Positions 51,693 to 60,981 of a DNA stretch of 64,000 bases are shown here, in pieces. Below the pieces are notes generated by a model. It did not search any database and was not told the DNA's origin. It saw nothing but the letters and a program-made list of their open reading frames with translations. The first letter of the stretch is position 1. Each line of letters opens with the position of its first letter. The position numbers and the translations under genes were made by a program. Source of the DNA: Streptomyces sp. AV19 (lineage in GTDB: Bacteria > Actinomycetota > Actinomycetes > Streptomycetales > Streptomycetaceae); the NCBI RefSeq assembly GCF_015999245.1, contig NZ_JAEAMR010000009.1:247531-311530 (forward strand), written 5' to 3'.

Positions 51693-53204
51693 ATGAGCAC
51701 CACGTACCCCCCTCCCGACACCACCCGCCGTTCCCACCGCTGGTGGGGGCTGGCCTTCATCGGCACCGCCCAGCTGATGGTCGTGCTCGACGCGACCATC
51801 GTGAACATCGCCCTGCCGTCCGCCCAGCGCGAGCTGCACATGTCGGACACCAACCGGCAGTGGGTGATCACCGCCTACACGCTCGCCTTCGGCGGCCTGC
51901 TGCTGCTCGGCGGACGGGTCGCGGACCTGCTGGGCCGCAAACGGACGTTCCTGGCCGGCCTCGTCGGCTTCGCGGTCGCCTCCGCGATCGGCGGCGCGGC
52001 GCAGACGGACTGGCAGCTGTTCGGCGCCCGTGCCCTGCAGGGCGTCTTCGCGGCGACCCTCGCACCGTCCGCGCTCTCGCTGCTGACGACGACGTTCACC
52101 GAACCGCGGGAGCGGGCCCAGGCGTTCGGCGTCTTCAGCGGCATCGCCGGTGCCGGGAACGCGATCGGGCTGATCACCGGCGGCGTGCTGACCGAGTACC
52201 TCGACTGGCGCTGGTGCATGTACGTCAACGCCCCCATCGCCGTGGCGGCCTTCCTCGGCGGCTCGTGGTCCCTGCACGACCACCGCCCCGAGCGGCGGCC
52301 CCGGCTGGACGTCCCCGGCGCCCTGCTCGCCTGCACCGGCCTGGTCGGCGTGGTCTTCGGCTGCAGCGAGGCGTCCTCCCTGGGCTGGGACAGCCCGCGG
52401 GTCCTGGGTTCGCTGAGCGCCGGCGGGCTGCTGCTGGGGCTGTTCGCCGTGCGTCAGACCCGGGCGGCGACCCCGTTGCTGCCGCCCCGGATCGTTCGCG
52501 ACCGCAACCGCACCGGGGCGTTCCTCACCCTCGCCCTGGCCGTCGTCGCCATGTTCGGGATGTTCCTGTACATGACGTACTACTTCCAGAGCGTCCTGGA
52601 CTACCGGCCCGTGGAGGCGGGCCTGGCGTTCCTGCCGATGTCCGCGACGATCATGCTGACCAGCACCCAGCTCTCGCCGCGCCTGCTCCACCGGCTGCCC
52701 CCGCGGGCCCTGCTCTCCTCAGGAGCCCTGCTGGCCGCCGCCGGCCTCTTCCTGCTCACGTCCCTGCCCATCAGGGCGGAGTACGCGGGGCACGTCCTGC
52801 CGTCCACGATCCTCTTCGGGCTCGGCATGGGCCTGATCTTCGTGCCCGTCGTGGACACCGCCACGAAGGGGGTGGACCCGGCGGACGCGGGCGTCGCCTC
52901 CGCGACGGTCAACACCTGCCAGCAGGTGGGCGGTTCGATCGGAACGGCGCTCCTGAACACGATCGCGACGAGCGCGACGGCGGCCTACCTCGCGGCCCGC
53001 CGCCCCGCGGCGACCCCGGCCGTCGTCAAGTCCGCCGTGGTGCACGGCTTCCATGTGGGCCTGGCGTGGGCGTCCGCGATCATGCTCCTGGCGGCGGTGA
53101 CGGCGTGGGTCCTGATCGTGGCCGGGCCACCGTCCCGCCGCGAGGCGGCGGAGAGGGAGCTGGAGGGCGAGTACGACCCGCACCGCATGCGGGCGGGTCG
53201 GTGA
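51693..53204 (+). CDS. MFS drug transporter, DHA2/EmrB-QacA type
   Basis: 503 residues with about 14 membrane helices. LMVVLDATIVNIALPSAQREL is motif D1 of the DHA2 family, LLLLGGRVADLLGRKRTF the motif A loop, and GNAIGLITGGVLTEYLDWRW motif C, the antiporter signature. It should export lipophilic drugs or natural products with protons. GGGAGG precedes ATG 51693. No regulator is adjacent. The stop is followed after 16 bases by a gene-end tag. Confidence 0.93.
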   Translation: MSTTYPPPDTTRRSHRWWGLAFIGTAQLMVVLDATIVNIALPSAQRELHMSDTNRQWVITAYTLAFGGLLLLGGRVADLLGRKRTFLAGLVGFAVASAIGGAAQTDWQLFGARALQGVFAATLAPSALSLLTTTFTEPRERAQAFGVFSGIAGAGNAIGLITGGVLTEYLDWRWCMYVNAPIAVAAFLGGSWSLHDHRPERRPRLDVPGALLACTGLVGVVFGCSEASSLGWDSPRVLGSLSAGGLLLGLFAVRQTRAATPLLPPRIVRDRNRTGAFLTLALAVVAMFGMFLYMTYYFQSVLDYRPVEAGLAFLPMSATIMLTSTQLSPRLLHRLPPRALLSSGALLAAAGLFLLTSLPIRAEYAGHVLPSTILFGLGMGLIFVPVVDTATKGVDPADAGVASATVNTCQQVGGSIGTALLNTIATSATAAYLAARRPAATPAVVKSAVVHGFHVGLAWASAIMLLAAVTAWVLIVAGPPSRREAAERELEGEYDPHRMRAGR

Positions 53205-53220
53205 CGGGGGTTCGTCCCCA

Positions 53221-53690
53221 CCCCGCCCTTTCACCGTTTCCGCAGGGGCTGCGCCCCTTCGCAACCCTCTCGCGGGCGGGGGCGCGCGGGGGCGGGGCGG
53301 GCGGAGCGCGCGGGGGCTTCACCCCTGCGTCGCCACCGGGGCTCCGCACCGGGCCCGCATTTCGGGGGCGTCGCCCCGGACTTCGCAATGCGGCTTCGCC
53401 GACCCTCGGACGGGCTGAATTCACGCCTGGGCGCACACTTCAGCCCGTCCGGCGTTTGAGGACGAGCGGCGAAGCCGCGATACGGGGTCCGGGGCGCAGC
53501 CCCGGTGGGGGCGCAGCCCCGGTGGGGGCGCAGGGGGCGGAGCCCCCGCACCCACCGCGCGGAGCACGGTGCCGGGCCGAGGGGTCCAGGGGACGCAACC
53601 CCGCAAAGGGGGCCAGGGGCAGAGTCCCGGCAGGGGTGCAGGGGACGGAGCCCCCGCCCGCCCGCGCGGAGCGCGGGGCCCCGGGGCCCC
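53221..53690. repeat. Large intergenic repeat mosaic
   Basis: Begins with the tag ccccgccctttcaccgtttc, continues with many cggagccccc/ggggctccg stems and contains a split copy of the 35-bp palindrome family (53405-53463). No gene is present on either strand. Confidence 0.85.
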
Positions 53691-53820
53691 CCCGGGGCCC
53701 CCGGGGGGGGGCCGGGGGGCCCCCCCCGGGGGAAACGGGGAAGGGGGGGGGGGGGGAAGGGGCCCCCCCCCCCCCCCACCCCCCCCCCCGGTTTTTTAAC
53801 CCCCCCCCCCCCCGGGGTGG
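53690..53820. other. Homopolymer stretch, probable sequence artefact
   Basis: Runs of up to fourteen or so G or C, with g9, c8, then long g, c, and c/a blocks, a t6 run, and cccc again. No real genome segment nearby looks like this. It fits collapsed or mis-called sequence within the repeat mosaic. Confidence 0.85.
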
Positions 53821-53862
53821 CGCAGGGGCGCAGCCCCTGCGGAAACGGTGAAAGGGCGGGGC
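53821..53862 (-). repeat. Hairpin and gene-end tag after the M24 gene
   Basis: caggggcgcagcccctg hairpin followed by gcggaaacggtgaaagggcg. On the minus strand this reads as the standard tag about 12 bases after the peptidase stop. Confidence 0.85.
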
Positions 53863-53871
53863 GGGGAAAGG

Positions 53872-55011
53872 TCACCCCACCACACGCAACGCGCGCTCCG
53901 TGTTGTTCAGCCGCCGCCCACCCGACTCCCCGCACACCACGATGTCCTCGATCCGCACCCCGAACCGCCCCGGCAGATAGATCCCCGGCTCGATCGAGAA
54001 ACACATCCCCGGCACCAGCGGCTGGTGCTCCCCCTCCACCATGTACGGCGGCTCGTGCGTCGTGACGCCGATCCCGTGCCCCGTCCGGTGGATGAAGTAC
54101 TCGCCGAAACCGTTCCGCACGATCACCGCCCGCGCCGCCCGGTCGACGTCCTGGCACGCCGCCCCGGGGCGCACCGCCTCGAACGCCGCCTGCTGGGCCT
54201 CCCGCACGACGTCGTGCACCTTGCGCTCCTCCGCGGTCGGCTCGCCGACGTGCACGGTGCGCGTCGTGTCGGAGCCGTAACCGCCCAGCAGACCGCCGAA
54301 GTCCATGACGACCATGTCACCTTCCTCGATGACGCGGTCCCCCGAATCGTGATGCGGATCGGCCCCGTTGGGCCCGGAACCGACGATCGTGAAGTCGACC
54401 TGGGAGTGCCCGTGCTCGCGCAGCAGCCGGTCCAGGTCGGCCGCGACCTCCAGCTCCCGCCGCCCCGCGAACGGCCGCTCCACGATCTCCCCGTAGACCG
54501 CGTCGGCCGCCGCCCCCGCCGCCGCGAGCCGCTCCACCTCGGCCGCGTCCTTGACCGCCCGCAGCATCGGCAGGGCCTCGGTCAGCGCGGCGTAGCCGGC
54601 GCCGGGGCGCAGGCGCTGGAGGGCCAGCAGGTGCAGGGCCCAGGTGTTGTCCGAGACGCCGTAGCGGCCGTGCGCGTCGAGGTGCCCGGCGGCCACGTCG
54701 TACGGATCCTCGGCGTCCCGCCAGCCCGTGATGGTCAACGCCGAGGCGCCCGGGGCGCGTTCGGCGCCGCCCCGCTCCAGCTCGGGGACGATCAGCAGGG
54801 GCCGCCGGCCGGGGACGAGGATCAGGGCGGTGAGCCGTTCGGAGCCGGGCGAGGCCCGGTAGCCGCAGAGCCACACCAGGTCGGGGCCGGGCGAGACGAC
54901 CAGCCCGGAGAGGCCCTCCTGGGCCGCCGCCCCGGCGGCACGCTCCATGCGGGCCGCGTAGTCGCCGGGGGTCTCGGCACCGGAGGGACCGTCCGCCGTC
55001 ATAGGAGCCAT
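53872..55011 (-). CDS. M24 family metallopeptidase (Xaa-Pro peptidase-like)
   Basis: 379 residues. An N-terminal creatinase-type domain (LSGLVVSPGPDLVWLCGYRASPGSERLTAL) precedes the pita-bread catalytic domain. Metal ligands are VMDFGGLLGGYGSDTTRT (two Asp), HRTGHGIGVTTHEPPY (His), FSIEPGIYLPG (Glu) and VRIEDIVV (Glu). It should cleave after the N-terminal residue of Xaa-Pro peptides, or act on a small amide, and it is cytoplasmic. ATG 55011 or 55002 may be the start. The repeat mosaic lies directly after the stop. Confidence 0.93.
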   Translation of the reverse strand: MAPMTADGPSGAETPGDYAARMERAAGAAAQEGLSGLVVSPGPDLVWLCGYRASPGSERLTALILVPGRRPLLIVPELERGGAERAPGASALTITGWRDAEDPYDVAAGHLDAHGRYGVSDNTWALHLLALQRLRPGAGYAALTEALPMLRAVKDAAEVERLAAAGAAADAVYGEIVERPFAGRRELEVAADLDRLLREHGHSQVDFTIVGSGPNGADPHHDSGDRVIEEGDMVVMDFGGLLGGYGSDTTRTVHVGEPTAEERKVHDVVREAQQAAFEAVRPGAACQDVDRAARAVIVRNGFGEYFIHRTGHGIGVTTHEPPYMVEGEHQPLVPGMCFSIEPGIYLPGRFGVRIEDIVVCGESGGRRLNNTERALRVVG

Positions 55012-55245
55012 GGGGGCAGCGTAATCCGGGTGGAGACGTTCGGCAGGGGATCTCTACCCCACGGGTGACAGGTCTCTCCTCCCCTGGGAGGAGGGTTCCC
55101 CCACCCCAGGACCGATTTCCCCCTGATATTCCAAGGATTCGTTGTCTCCGGATAAAGAGCGTCCCTAGCGTAGGTCTGCCCGCACAGACATTCCCATCCC
55201 GTCTCCGGGCCGTGCCGTCACCAGCTTGAGGGGGAGCTCCACACC

Positions 55246-57405
55246 ATGTTCCGACGAATCGGACGGTTCGCCGTCCACCGGCCATGGCTCACGATCGTCG
55301 CGTGGATACTCGCGGCGGTCGCGCTGGGCATGCTGGCGCCGGGCCTGAAGTCCACCAGGGACCAGGCGGAGTTCCTGCCGTCGCACTACGAGTCGGTGAA
55401 GGCGGGCAAGCTCCAGGAGAGGGCCTTCCCCCAGACCGAGCAGTCCGCGTCGATCATCGTCTTCAAGCGCGCGGACGGCGGCAAGCTCACGGCCACGGAC
55501 AAGCAGGACGTCGTCAAGGTCTCGGACGGCCTGCAGAGCAAGCACTTCGAGAAGATAGCCAAGGTGGCGACGAGCCCCCAGGCGGTCTCCCCGAACGGCG
55601 AGATCGCCCTGGCGAACATCATCTCCACCGACAAGGACCTGTCCGACGCGAAGCTGCTGGACTCGGTCAAGAAGCTCCGCGAGGACGCCAAACCCCTGCT
55701 GAAGAGCACCCAGTTGAAGATGGGCGTCACCGGCCAGGCGGCGTCCACCCTGGACGCGCAGGACTCCTCCGGTGACACGGACGCCCTGATCATGATGGCC
55801 ACGCTCGTGCTCATCGTCGTGCTGCTGCTGGTCATCTTCCGCAGCCCGCTGATCGCGATCCTGCCGGTGATCATCATCTTCCTCGTGGCCTCGGTCGCCA
55901 ACGGCCTCATCGGGACCGCCGCCGAGGTCGGCGGGCTCAAGGCCGACTCCAGCATCACGCCGATCCTGATCGTCGTGCTCTTCGGCGTCGGCACCGACTA
56001 CATCCTCTTCCTGCTCTTCCGCTACCGCGAGCTGCTGCGGGCCGGCAAGGAGCCGAAGGCGGCCCTGGCCGAGGCCGTGGCCCGGGTCGGCGAGACCATC
56101 GCCTCCGCCGCCGGCGCGGTCATCGCGTCCTTCCTCGCCCTGCTGCTGTCCACCATGGGCATGATGAAGGCGATGGGTCCGTCGCTGGCGATCGCCGTCG
56201 GCGTGACCCTGGTCGCGGCGCTGACCCTGGTCCCCGCCGTCTTCTCGCTGCTGGGCCGCGCGGCGTTCTGGCCGTCGAAGTCCTGGAAGAAGACCCCGAA
56301 GAACCGCATGGCCAACGGGGTCGGCGGCATGGTCGCCCGCCGTCCGGCCGCGGTGGCGCTGCTGTCCACCACGGTGCTCGCCGTGCTCGCGGTCGGCGCG
56401 TTCAGCTTCAAGTCCAAGTTCGACATGGACAGCCAGCTGCCCGACAAGCTGGAGTCCGTCCAGGCGATGAAGGACCTGCAGAGGGGCTTCTCCGCCGGCC
56501 AGGCCGACCCGGCCATGGTCTACCTGGAGTCGAAGGACAAGGCCCCGCTCGACAAGAGCGAGCTGAAGGCGTTCCACGACAAGCTGACCGCGGTGAAGGG
56601 CGTGTCCCAGGTCGCGCCCGCCGTCCCGAGCAAGGACGGGACGGTCGCCCAGTACACCGTCATCACCAAGGACAAGCCCACCGCGGACAAGGCCATCGAG
56701 GTGGTCGGCAGCGACCTGCGCGACGCCGCGCACCAGGCCGCTCCGCAGGGCACCGAGGCCCTGGTCGGCGGCACCTCCGCGGTCCTCGCGGACATCGAGA
56801 AGGCCGTCGCGCACGACTACAAGGTGGTCTTCCCGGTCGCCGGTCTGGCGATCATGCTGATCCTGGGCCTGCTGCTCCGCAGCCTGGTCGCGCCGGTCTA
56901 CCTGATGCTCGCCGTGGCCCTCGGCTTCGGCGCCACGCTCGGCTCGACGGTCTGGCTCTTCCAGGACCTGAAGGGCGAGAACGGCATGCTGTTCATGCTG
57001 CCGATCATCATCTATCTCTTCGTGGTCGCGATCGGTACGGACTACAACATCCTGATGGTCGCCCGCCTCCGGGAGGAGGTCCGCAAGGGCGTGCCCCCGC
57101 GGCAGGCCGTCCGCACGGCCGTGGCCCAGTCCGCGCCGACGGTCTCCTCCGCGGCGATCATCCTCGCCGGTACGTTCGGCGTGCTGCTGCTGGCCGACAA
57201 CTCGATGCTCCAGCAGATGGGCTTCGCGGTGGCCTTCGGCATCCTGCTGACGGCCTTCGTGATGGCGATGCTGCTGGTGCCGACGGTCACGTCGCTGCTG
57301 GGGCACAAGGCGTGGTGGCCGGGCCACCAGGACGCGGTCCGGCCCTCGGAGCCGGACGACCACGAGGCGGTACCGGACGCCCCGTCCTACTCGGGTCACC
57401 GATAG
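55246..57405 (+). CDS. MMPL-family RND transporter
   Basis: 719 residues. The N-terminal helix WLTIVAWILAAVALGML, an extracellular loop, then a six-helix bundle (about 185-340) with FGVGTDYILFLLFRYRE, and a second bundle (about 525-680) with AIGTDYNILMVARLREEV, whose GTDY pairs carry proton-relay Asp residues. MMPL proteins export lipids, polyketides or pigments across the membrane. GAGGGGGAG precedes ATG 55246. No accessory gene is adjacent, so the substrate is unknown. Confidence 0.94.
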   Translation: MFRRIGRFAVHRPWLTIVAWILAAVALGMLAPGLKSTRDQAEFLPSHYESVKAGKLQERAFPQTEQSASIIVFKRADGGKLTATDKQDVVKVSDGLQSKHFEKIAKVATSPQAVSPNGEIALANIISTDKDLSDAKLLDSVKKLREDAKPLLKSTQLKMGVTGQAASTLDAQDSSGDTDALIMMATLVLIVVLLLVIFRSPLIAILPVIIIFLVASVANGLIGTAAEVGGLKADSSITPILIVVLFGVGTDYILFLLFRYRELLRAGKEPKAALAEAVARVGETIASAAGAVIASFLALLLSTMGMMKAMGPSLAIAVGVTLVAALTLVPAVFSLLGRAAFWPSKSWKKTPKNRMANGVGGMVARRPAAVALLSTTVLAVLAVGAFSFKSKFDMDSQLPDKLESVQAMKDLQRGFSAGQADPAMVYLESKDKAPLDKSELKAFHDKLTAVKGVSQVAPAVPSKDGTVAQYTVITKDKPTADKAIEVVGSDLRDAAHQAAPQGTEALVGGTSAVLADIEKAVAHDYKVVFPVAGLAIMLILGLLLRSLVAPVYLMLAVALGFGATLGSTVWLFQDLKGENGMLFMLPIIIYLFVVAIGTDYNILMVARLREEVRKGVPPRQAVRTAVAQSAPTVSSAAIILAGTFGVLLLADNSMLQQMGFAVAFGILLTAFVMAMLLVPTVTSLLGHKAWWPGHQDAVRPSEPDDHEAVPDAPSYSGHR

Positions 57406-57964
57406 GCCCCACCCCACCCCGTCCCTTCCCGGCAGCACCGATGTGCGGCTCCGCCGCGCGAGGGGCGGGACCCCGGACCCCATGACGCGGCCGCGCCGCG
57501 TCGGTCCTCAAGCGCCGGACGGGCTGATTCAGCCGGTCCGGCGCTTTGCGTGCAGCACCCGGAGGGCGGAGCCCCCGGACAGGGGCAGGGGGCACACTCC
57601 GGCAGGGGTCGAGGGGCGGAGCCCGATCGAGGAGCGAAGGAGCGCAGCTCCGAGCGGGGGGAACCAGGGGACGCAGCCCCGAGCGGTGGTCCAGCGGACG
57701 CAGCTCCAGTCGGGGGCCAGGAGCACACCCCCGGCAGGGGCCCAGGAACACACCCCCGGCAGGAGTGCAGAGGCACACCCCGGCAGGGGTCCAGGGGGCG
57801 CAGCCCCCGGTGGGGTGCAGGGGCAAAGCCCCGCCCACCACGCGGAGCGTGGACCCTGTACCCACCACGCGCAGCGTGGACCCGTACCCGCCGCGCAGAG
57901 CGCGGCCCCCGCCCCGCGGGGTGGCGCAGGGGCGCAGCCCCTGCGGAAACGGTGAAAGGGCGGG
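57406..57964. repeat. Large intergenic repeat mosaic
   Basis: About 560 bases, no gene on either strand. It carries a near-complete copy of the palindrome family (57504-57546), many ggagcccccgg and gggcgcagcccc stems, repeated ccacgcggagcgtggaccc units near 57838-57890, and the gene-end tag at 57944-57964. Confidence 0.88.
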
Positions 57965-57980
57965 GCGGGGACAAACAAAA

Positions 57981-58004
57981 GAGCCCGGGCAGAAGCCCGG
58001 GCTC
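57981..58004 (-). terminator. Intrinsic terminator of tRNA-Thr
   Basis: GAGCCCGGGC (57981-57990) pairs with GCCCGGGCTC (57995-58004) around a four-base loop. On the minus strand the stem is followed by TTTTGTTTG. It lies about ten bases after the tRNA 3' end. Confidence 0.95.
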
Positions 58005-58014
58005 TCCTCCTCTG

Positions 58015-58088
58015 AGCCGCCTGTCGGGTTCGAACCGACGACCCCCTGTTTACAAGACAGGTGCTCTGGCCAACTGAGCTAAGGCGGC
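58015..58088 (-). tRNA. tRNA-Thr (anticodon TGT)
   Basis: Minus strand, 74 bases including the discriminator. The acceptor stem GCCGCCT/AGGCGGC is perfect, the D arm is TAGCTCAGTTGGCCAGAGCA, and the anticodon arm CCTGT-CTTGTAA-ACAGG gives TGT. The T arm contains GGTTCGAACCC. CCA is not encoded. It reads ACA codons, which are very rare at this GC. Confidence 0.97.
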
Positions 58089-58204
58089 ACGCGGAAGAAG
58101 TCTAACCGGACTCCCCCGTCCCCCCGCCCGTGATTTTCACGACGTCCCCCACCCCTGCTGACAACCGCCCCCCGCAGCGGTAGCGTCACCCGCAACCCGG
58201 CCCA

Positions 58205-58220
58205 ATTGGACTGGACCACT
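58205..58220 (+). promoter_or_regulatory. DasR dre-like site upstream of msiK
   Basis: ATTGGACTGGACCACT matches 13 of 16 positions of A(G/C)TGGTCTAGACCA(G/C)T. It is 54 bases before the msiK ATG. If bound by DasR, ATPase supply for sugar import would be linked to amino-sugar status. Confidence 0.65.
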
Positions 58221-58273
58221 CCCTCTACTCGGATCGTCCGGCACGTTCCTGCCGGTGAAGGGACCGCATCACC

Positions 58274-59422
<1,149 letters not shown>

Positions 59423-59430
59423 TTCACGCC

Positions 59431-59473
59431 GCCGGGCCCCGCCCGTGCCGCCCCGGTACGGGCGGGGCCCGGC
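59431..59473 (+). terminator. Terminator after msiK
   Basis: A 16-bp perfect stem, 59431-59446 with 59458-59473, and an 11-base loop, nine bases after the msiK stop. Confidence 0.9.
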
Positions 59474-59636
59474 GGGCCCCGCGGCCGGTCAACCGGGCGC
59501 CCGCGGGCCCGCGCGGGGGCCTCCCCTGGTCCGGCCGCGCGGGCGTCAACCGATCGCGCGCGGCCGCCGAAACAAACGTCACTCGACAGGGTGACTAAAT
59601 GTCGCGGGATCATTACGCCTCGCTACCATCTGCGGC

Positions 59637-60053
59637 ATGAACCAGGCCGCCCGCCGCATCGGCAGAACCCTCGCCCTCGTCCTCCCCGTCGTCCTCGTGC
59701 TCTCCGGGACCCTCGCGGTGACCCGCGTCCCGTGGGCGGCGCCCAACGCCGAGTCCCAGGTCCTCACCGCGTCCTCGGACGCCGCCTCCAGCCAGGCCAG
59801 GGCCCGCGCCCCGCACGAGGTGCTGCGCGACAAGCTGCTGACCGAGCTCCAGGAGAAGAACCCGGGCGTGGCCCTCACCCACCTCCAGGAGGCCACCAAC
59901 GGCCGCCCCTCACTGGCGCGTTATTGCGTGGACATCGCCCGGGTGCTGGGCCAGGCGGCCCGCGCCAAGTACCACTCGGCGGTGAAGGCCCAGGCGTACT
60001 CCCGCCCCGTCTGCGACACCTCGTACGCCGCCGGGGTGACCCAGGGCCACTGA
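59637..60053 (+). CDS. Small secreted or membrane-anchored hypothetical protein
   Basis: 138 residues. RRIGRTLALVLPVVLVLSGTLAV is a signal or single membrane anchor. The external part is helical with two Cys (LARYCVDIARVLG and RPVCDTSYA), likely disulphide-linked. I have seen homologues only as hypothetical proteins next to msiK in Streptomyces. It has an ATG start and follows the msiK terminator, so it is a separate unit. Confidence 0.7.
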   Translation: MNQAARRIGRTLALVLPVVLVLSGTLAVTRVPWAAPNAESQVLTASSDAASSQARARAPHEVLRDKLLTELQEKNPGVALTHLQEATNGRPSLARYCVDIARVLGQAARAKYHSAVKAQAYSRPVCDTSYAAGVTQGH

Positions 60054-60171
60054 CGGGCCCTCCCGGCGAAAGGACGGATCCCTCCCGAGGACGGGCCTCT
60101 CCCGGCGAAAGCCTCCCTTGCGGTGCCCGCCGGTCGCACCGCACCCCGCGGCACGGCATATCGTGCGGGGC

Positions 60172-60894
60172 ATGACCGGCACGCACCCCGCCCCCGCACC
60201 CGCGCAAGCCGTGATCCTGGCCGGTGGCCAGGGGTCACGGCTTCGCCCTTACACCGACGACCGCCCCAAGCCGATGGTGGAGATCCCCGGCACGGGCGTC
60301 CCGATCATCGGGCACCAGCTGGCCTGGCTGGCCGCCGAGGGCGTCACCGACGCGGTGGTCTCGTGCGGCCATCTGGCCGAGGTCCTCCAGGCGTGGCTCG
60401 TGTCGGCCGACCTCCCGCTGCGGGTGACGACGGTCGTCGAGCAGGAGCCGCTCGGCCGCGGCGGCGGCCTCAAGCACGCGGCGGCCTCGCTGCCCCGTCC
60501 CGACCAGCCCTGGTACGCCACCAACGGCGATATCTGGACCCGGTTCTCGCTGCGCGACATGGCCGCCTTCCACCACGAGCGGGACGCCACCGCCACCCTG
60601 GCGCTGGCGCGCCCGCGCATCCCGTGGGGCGCGGTGGAGACCGACGAGTTCGGCCACGTCCTCGACTTCATCGAGTCGCCGCCCTCGCCGTACCTCATCA
60701 ACGCGGGCGTGTACGTCTTCTCGGCCGGCTTCGCGGACCTGCTGCCGGAGCGCGGCGACCATGAGCGCACCACGTTCCCCCGGCTGGCCCGCGAGCGCCG
60801 ACTGGCCGGATTCCCGCTGCCGCAGGGCTCGTACTGGCGGGCCATCGACACGGCCAAGGACCTGACCGAGGCCGCCCGCGAACTGGGCGGCTGA
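60172..60894 (+). CDS. Sugar-phosphate nucleotidyltransferase
   Basis: 240 residues, Rossmann-like. AVILAGGQGSRLRPYTDDRPKPMVEI is the nucleotide-binding signature; RGGGLKHAAASLP, ATNGDIWTRFSLRDM (metal Asp) and LINAGVYVFSAGF are the expected later motifs. It should make an NDP-sugar from NTP and a sugar-1-phosphate (mannose-1-phosphate guanylyl- or glucose-type). At this length there is no acyltransferase tail. ATG 60172 starts just before the domain; the longer frame overlaps non-coding DNA. The substrate is unknown. Confidence 0.9.
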   Translation: MTGTHPAPAPAQAVILAGGQGSRLRPYTDDRPKPMVEIPGTGVPIIGHQLAWLAAEGVTDAVVSCGHLAEVLQAWLVSADLPLRVTTVVEQEPLGRGGGLKHAAASLPRPDQPWYATNGDIWTRFSLRDMAAFHHERDATATLALARPRIPWGAVETDEFGHVLDFIESPPSPYLINAGVYVFSAGFADLLPERGDHERTTFPRLARERRLAGFPLPQGSYWRAIDTAKDLTEAARELGG

Positions 60895-60895
60895 C

Positions 60896-60961
60896 CCAGG
60901 GCAGTTGAGCTGACCCAGGGCAGTTGAACGGCCCCGTACCCGGAACCGGGTACGGGGCCGT
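60896..60961. terminator. Direct repeat and bidirectional terminator
   Basis: ctgacccagggcagttga occurs twice (60893-60927, starting in the stop codon), then a perfect 16-bp stem, 60928-60943 with 60946-60961, with a two-base centre. It separates the nucleotidyltransferase from the convergent DoxX gene. Confidence 0.88.
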
Positions 60962-60981
60962 TCGCGCGGCCGGCGGACGGA

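Noticed and set aside
57406-57964. Possible CRISPR-like array or small genes in the repeat mosaic
   Set aside because: Repeats are unequal, unevenly spaced and hairpin-like, with no spacers of constant length, and the frames are low complexity.
58015-58088. tRNA-Thr as an integration site
   Set aside because: No duplicated tRNA 3' end or integrase is visible nearby.
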